DNA of 7,226 nucleotides, taken from the NCBI GenBank assembly GCA_040878185.1, contig JBBDMS010000011.1, forward strand, positions 1-7,226, in the 5' to 3' direction. The DNA comes from JAWXBK01 sp040878185. Lineage in GTDB: Bacteria > Pseudomonadota > Alphaproteobacteria > Dongiales > Dongiaceae. Shown one piece after another: positions 4,763-7,226 of the stretch (position 1 is its first letter; every line of letters starts with the position of its first letter). The notes beneath the pieces are model-generated. The model saw only the letters and a program-made list of their open reading frames with translations. It made no database searches and was not told the origin of the DNA. The position numbers were made by a program, and so were the translations under genes.

Positions 4763-5974
4763 ATGGCGCGTGACATCAAAAAGGCAGTGCTGGCCTATTC
4801 CGGCGGGCTCGACACCTCGGTCATCCTGAAATGGCTGCAGACCGAATATGGCTGCGAGGTGGTGACGTTCACCGCCGATCTCGGCCAGGGCGAGGAGCTC
4901 GAGCCGGCGCGCAAGAAGGCCGAGATGCTCGGCATCAAGGAGATCTTCATCGAGGATCTGCGCGAGGAGTTCGTGCGCGATTATGTGTTCCCGATGTTCC
5001 GCGCGAATGCGCTCTATGAAGGCATCTATCTGCTCGGCACCTCGATCGCGCGGCCGCTGATCGCCAAACGCCAGATCGAGATCGCGAAGAAGACCGGCGC
5101 CGATGCCGTCGCGCACGGCGCGACCGGTAAGGGTAACGACCAGGTGCGCTTCGAGCTTTCCTATTATGCGCTCAATCCCGATATCAAGGTGATCGCACCC
5201 TGGCGCGAATGGGATCTGAAATCGCGCACGAAACTGATCGAGTTCGCCGAGAAACACCAGATTCCGATCGCGAAGGACAAGCGCGGCGAGGCGCCGTTCT
5301 CGGTCGACGCGAATCTGCTGCATATCTCCGCCGAAGGGAAAGTGCTCGAGGATCCCTGGGAAGAGGCGCCGGACTATGTCTATTCGCGGTCGGTTTCGCC
5401 CGAGCAGGCGCCGGACAAGGCGACCTATATCGAGATAGAGTTCAAAGGCGGCGATCCGATCGCGATCGACGGCGAGAAACTTTCACCGGCTGCACTCCTG
5501 ACGAAGCTGAACCAGCTCGGCGGCGCGAACGGCATCGGCCGCCTCGACCTGGTCGAGAACCGGTTCGTCGGCATGAAGTCGCGCGGCATCTACGAGACGC
5601 CCGGCGGCACGATCCTGCATGCGGCGCATCGCGGTATCGAGAGCCTGACGCTCGATCGCGGGGCAGCGCATCTGAAGGACGAGCTGATGCCGCGTTATGC
5701 GGAGCTGGTCTATTACGGATTCTGGTTCTCGCCCGAGCGCGAGATGCTGCAGGCCGCGATCGACAAAAGCCAGGTGCATGTCGAGGGTACGGTGCGGCTC
5801 AAGCTCTACAAGGGATCGGTTTCCGTGGTCGGGCGCAAATCGCCGAAATCGCTCTACAGTCAGGCGCATGTCACCTTCGAGGAAGATGCCGGCGCCTACG
5901 ATCAGCGCGACGCCGAAGGCTTCATCAAGCTGAACGCCCTCAGGCTCAGGCTCGGGAAGAAGCTGCGCGGCTGA
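4763..5974 (+). CDS. argG: Argininosuccinate synthase
   Basis: This enzyme condenses citrulline and aspartate with ATP to argininosuccinate, AMP and pyrophosphate, the penultimate step of arginine biosynthesis, in the cytoplasm. The 403-residue length is typical of the bacterial enzyme. The N-terminal PP-loop that binds ATP is AYSGGLDTS (11-19). The citrulline/aspartate region includes YLLGTSIARPLIAKRQ (89-104) and HGATGKGNDQVRFE (118-131). The C-terminal multimerisation region includes RGIYETPGGTILHAAHR (274-290) and ends with LNALRLRLGKKLRG. The reading frame is open far upstream, but the start at 4763 is set by GGGGAG 6 bases before it and by family homology from MARDIKKAVLAYSGG onward. 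It stands alone downstream of its own promoter. The end of the gene is unusual: its last 24 bases are repeated after the stop codon, and the hexamer CTCAGG recurs just before (5939-5956). Confidence 0.98.
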   Translation: MARDIKKAVLAYSGGLDTSVILKWLQTEYGCEVVTFTADLGQGEELEPARKKAEMLGIKEIFIEDLREEFVRDYVFPMFRANALYEGIYLLGTSIARPLIAKRQIEIAKKTGADAVAHGATGKGNDQVRFELSYYALNPDIKVIAPWREWDLKSRTKLIEFAEKHQIPIAKDKRGEAPFSVDANLLHISAEGKVLEDPWEEAPDYVYSRSVSPEQAPDKATYIEIEFKGGDPIAIDGEKLSPAALLTKLNQLGGANGIGRLDLVENRFVGMKSRGIYETPGGTILHAAHRGIESLTLDRGAAHLKDELMPRYAELVYYGFWFSPEREMLQAAIDKSQVHVEGTVRLKLYKGSVSVVGRKSPKSLYSQAHVTFEEDAGAYDQRDAEGFIKLNALRLRLGKKLRG

Positions 5975-6000
5975 CACTCGGTAAGAAGCTGCGCGGTTGA
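5951..6000 (+). repeat. Tandem duplication of the argG 3' end
   Basis: Bases 5951-5974, which encode LGKKLRG and the stop of argG, recur at 5977-6000 with 22 of 24 identical and a 26-base period. The second copy also ends in a stop (TGA) but lies outside the argG frame and after its real stop, so it is not translated with argG. It looks like a local duplication, or the scar of a past exchange at the argG terminus. Confidence 0.85.
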
Positions 6001-6010
6001 ACCGCGCGGC
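5988..6010. terminator. Hairpin between convergent argG and ATP-grasp genes
   Basis: GCGCGG (5991-5996) and CCGCGC (6002-6007) pair around the loop TTGAA. Counting one G-U pair on the plus strand, the stem extends to 9 bp (5988-5996/6002-6010). It sits exactly between two convergent stops (5974 and 6012). Neither strand has a following T-run, so it is at best a weak or bidirectional terminator or an mRNA-end stabiliser. The left arm belongs to the duplicated argG tail. Confidence 0.4.
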
Positions 6011-6011
6011 G

Positions 6012-7019
6012 TCAGGCGGACTTGCCGATGCGCTGGCGTACGTCGTCCTTGAACCAGTCGTACCAGTCGGATGTTGCCGGCGGCGTATCGATTTCGATCG
6101 CCGTCGCGTGCGCCGCGTCGTCATCGAGCGCCACCAGCGCGTCGCGCAGCAATCGGCGCCCGATCGGCACGATGCGTTCCTCCCGTCCGCCCAATTCGGC
6201 ATAGCGGGAGGCGGCCGGGTCGGGATTGGTATTGGCTTCCCAGATTTCGGGGCGGCCGTCTTTGACGCCGAAATCGATGCGGCCGAAACCGAGACCGCCG
6301 AGTTCGGCGACGCGCCGCAGGACCGGCAGCCAGGTATCGGCGCCGACATAGCCGGCTTCCTCGTCGATCATGGATTGCTCGTCGCGAATACGCCGCACGT
6401 CGCCGGTGCGCGGCGGGCTCACCACCCAGCGGTCGCCGAAACACATATAGCGCTGGAAAATCGCGTCGCCGACGACGAAGGCGGTGCATTTCCGATAAAC
6501 GCCCATGTCGTCGGCCGTATCGAAATATTCGACGATCAGCAGATCCCGGGGATCCAGCCCGAAGCTGGTCAGGCGCCAGATCTCGGCGTCGAGCGTATCC
6601 CCGTCGCGGATCAGATCCGTATAGGGCCCGTCATGCCGGCTGTCGCTGCGCAGGAAGACCGGAAAGCGTTGATGCCGGCGCTCCTCGTCGACGCGATAGA
6701 CGTTGTGCCGGTTGATCCCCGCCTCGTACAGCCGCCGCAGCAGCGTATAACGACTGGCGGTGCGGGTCGGATGATTGAGCAGGCGGATGCGCCCGCGCGC
6801 GCGGCGCAGCCGGCGATAGAGCAACGTCGCCCTGAGCATGTCGGCCGGCATGAGCCGGTCGATATCCGAAAAGACGATCGTCCCGCCCTGCCAGTGGCGG
6901 CGACGGAACGCCTCGGTATAGGTAACGACCTCGAAACGCCCTGCGAGCCGCGGATCGTCGAGGATCGGGCTGTCGCGGAACGTATGATCGCCGCGCTCGG
7001 TAAGGAGATAATAGATCAT
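6012..7019 (-). CDS. ATP-grasp-like protein, function unknown
   Basis: This 335-residue protein has the layout of an ATP-grasp ligase. It has an N-terminal pre-ATP-grasp domain (MIYYLLTERGDHTF..., about 1-80), then LLNHPTRTASRYTLLRRLYEAGIN (80-103), then FPVFLRSDSRHDGP (119-132), with Arg124 where the nucleotide-binding Lys/Arg lies. After that comes DLLIVEYFDT (159-168), and finally FGRIDFGVKDGRPEIWEANTNPDP (245-268). In the last segment Asp249, Glu261 and Asn263/Asn265 match the usual metal-binding D/E/N set. Such enzymes join a carboxylate to an amine or similar group through an acyl-phosphate; substrates cannot be read from sequence. A C-terminal tail, DWYDWFKDDVRQRIGKSA (318-335), is shared with the gene upstream. 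The ATG at 7019 lies 25 bases after that gene's stop and has no good ribosome-binding site, so translation may depend on the upstream gene. No signal peptide or membrane segment is evident. Confidence 0.78.
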   Translation of the reverse strand: MIYYLLTERGDHTFRDSPILDDPRLAGRFEVVTYTEAFRRRHWQGGTIVFSDIDRLMPADMLRATLLYRRLRRARGRIRLLNHPTRTASRYTLLRRLYEAGINRHNVYRVDEERRHQRFPVFLRSDSRHDGPYTDLIRDGDTLDAEIWRLTSFGLDPRDLLIVEYFDTADDMGVYRKCTAFVVGDAIFQRYMCFGDRWVVSPPRTGDVRRIRDEQSMIDEEAGYVGADTWLPVLRRVAELGGLGFGRIDFGVKDGRPEIWEANTNPDPAASRYAELGGREERIVPIGRRLLRDALVALDDDAAHATAIEIDTPPATSDWYDWFKDDVRQRIGKSA

Positions 7020-7044
7020 CCGGACAATGCGATTCGGGTTGCGG

Positions 7045-7226
7045 TCAGGCGGGCTTGCCGGTGCGCTGGCGCACCTCTTCCTTGAACCAGTCGTACCAGA
7101 TTGCCGTCGAAGGCGGCGGTTCGATCTCGATGCGTACCGCATGGGCGGCATCGCTGTCGAGCGCGGCCAGCGCATCGCGAAGCTGGCTCCCGCCGCGCGG
7201 CGAGATATAGGTGGCGCGCTCACCGG
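7045..7226 (-). CDS. Partial gene: C-terminal end of a paralog of the ATP-grasp-like protein
   Basis: The minus-strand frame ending with TGA at 7045-7047 runs unbroken past the right edge, giving the last 59 or so residues of a protein whose start is outside the window. From LRDALAALDSDAAHA onward it aligns without gaps to the C-terminus of the gene at 6012-7019, with 32 of the last 45 residues identical. The match includes WYDWFK and the final VRQRTGKPA (VRQRIGKSA in the neighbour). The part seen contains none of the ATP-binding motifs, so the family call rests on its paralog. The two genes are in the same orientation, 25 bases apart, and are probably co-transcribed. Confidence 0.8.
   Translation of the reverse strand, partial: GERATYISPRGGSQLRDALAALDSDAAHAVRIEIEPPPSTAIWYDWFKEEVRQRTGKPA

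Noticed and set aside
4625..5323. N-terminal extension of the subtilase into the region antisense to argG
   Set aside because: The upstream frame crosses the argG promoter and the argG coding strand. The ATG at 4624 has a strong AGGGGGAA ribosome-binding site, and the extension shows no signal peptide or prodomain features.
7020..7223. Longer N-terminus for the ATP-grasp-like protein
   Set aside because: The extension overlaps the coding sequence of the upstream paralog in another frame, and that paralog frame has clear homology. The extension is a low-complexity Arg/Ser/Ala shadow.

Overview
The window looks like chromosomal DNA of a high-GC alphaproteobacterium, most likely a sphingomonad. 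This rests on GC-rich codon use in every gene, the style of the encoded proteins, and two palindromic intergenic repeat types of a kind I associate with sphingomonads and relatives. It is an inference from pattern, not from a search. I see no tRNA, rRNA, CRISPR array, insertion sequence or phage gene.

Layout, left to right. (1) Two hairpins (4-34 and 45-73), inverted copies of one repeat unit, lie downstream of a minus-strand nitrilase-superfamily amidase resembling N-carbamoylputrescine amidase (106-963). (2) A minus-strand three-gene operon runs from a SdpR/ArsR-like repressor (2247-2588) to an SRPBCC/AHSA1 protein (1780-2250) to a glutathione S-transferase-like protein (1148-1783). Both junctions are four-base ATGA stop/start overlaps. 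(3) Divergent from it is a plus-strand DUF899 thioredoxin-like gene (2694-3416). A 22-bp palindrome (2602-2623) sits between them over both candidate promoters, so the repressor probably controls itself, its operon and possibly the DUF899 gene. (4) A hairpin-rich convergent intergenic repeat (3440-3574) separates DUF899 from a minus-strand subtilisin-family protease (3587-4624). That protease has no signal peptide and has Gln where the oxyanion-hole Asn is expected. (5) argG, argininosuccinate synthase, follows on the plus strand (4763-5974) with a good promoter; its last 24 bases are duplicated just after its stop codon. (6) Convergent to argG are two minus-strand genes for related ATP-grasp-like proteins. 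One is complete (6012-7019). The other enters from the right edge and ends at 7045; the two share a conserved C-terminal tail.

The arginine/polyamine side (argG and the amidase) is housekeeping metabolism, although the two genes are not in one operon. The ArsR-SRPBCC-GST/DUF899 block looks like a small self-regulated stress or detoxification module with an unknown ligand. The least explained parts are the tandem ATP-grasp pair and the leaderless-type protease. No fully formed new system is demonstrated, but these are the best places to look.
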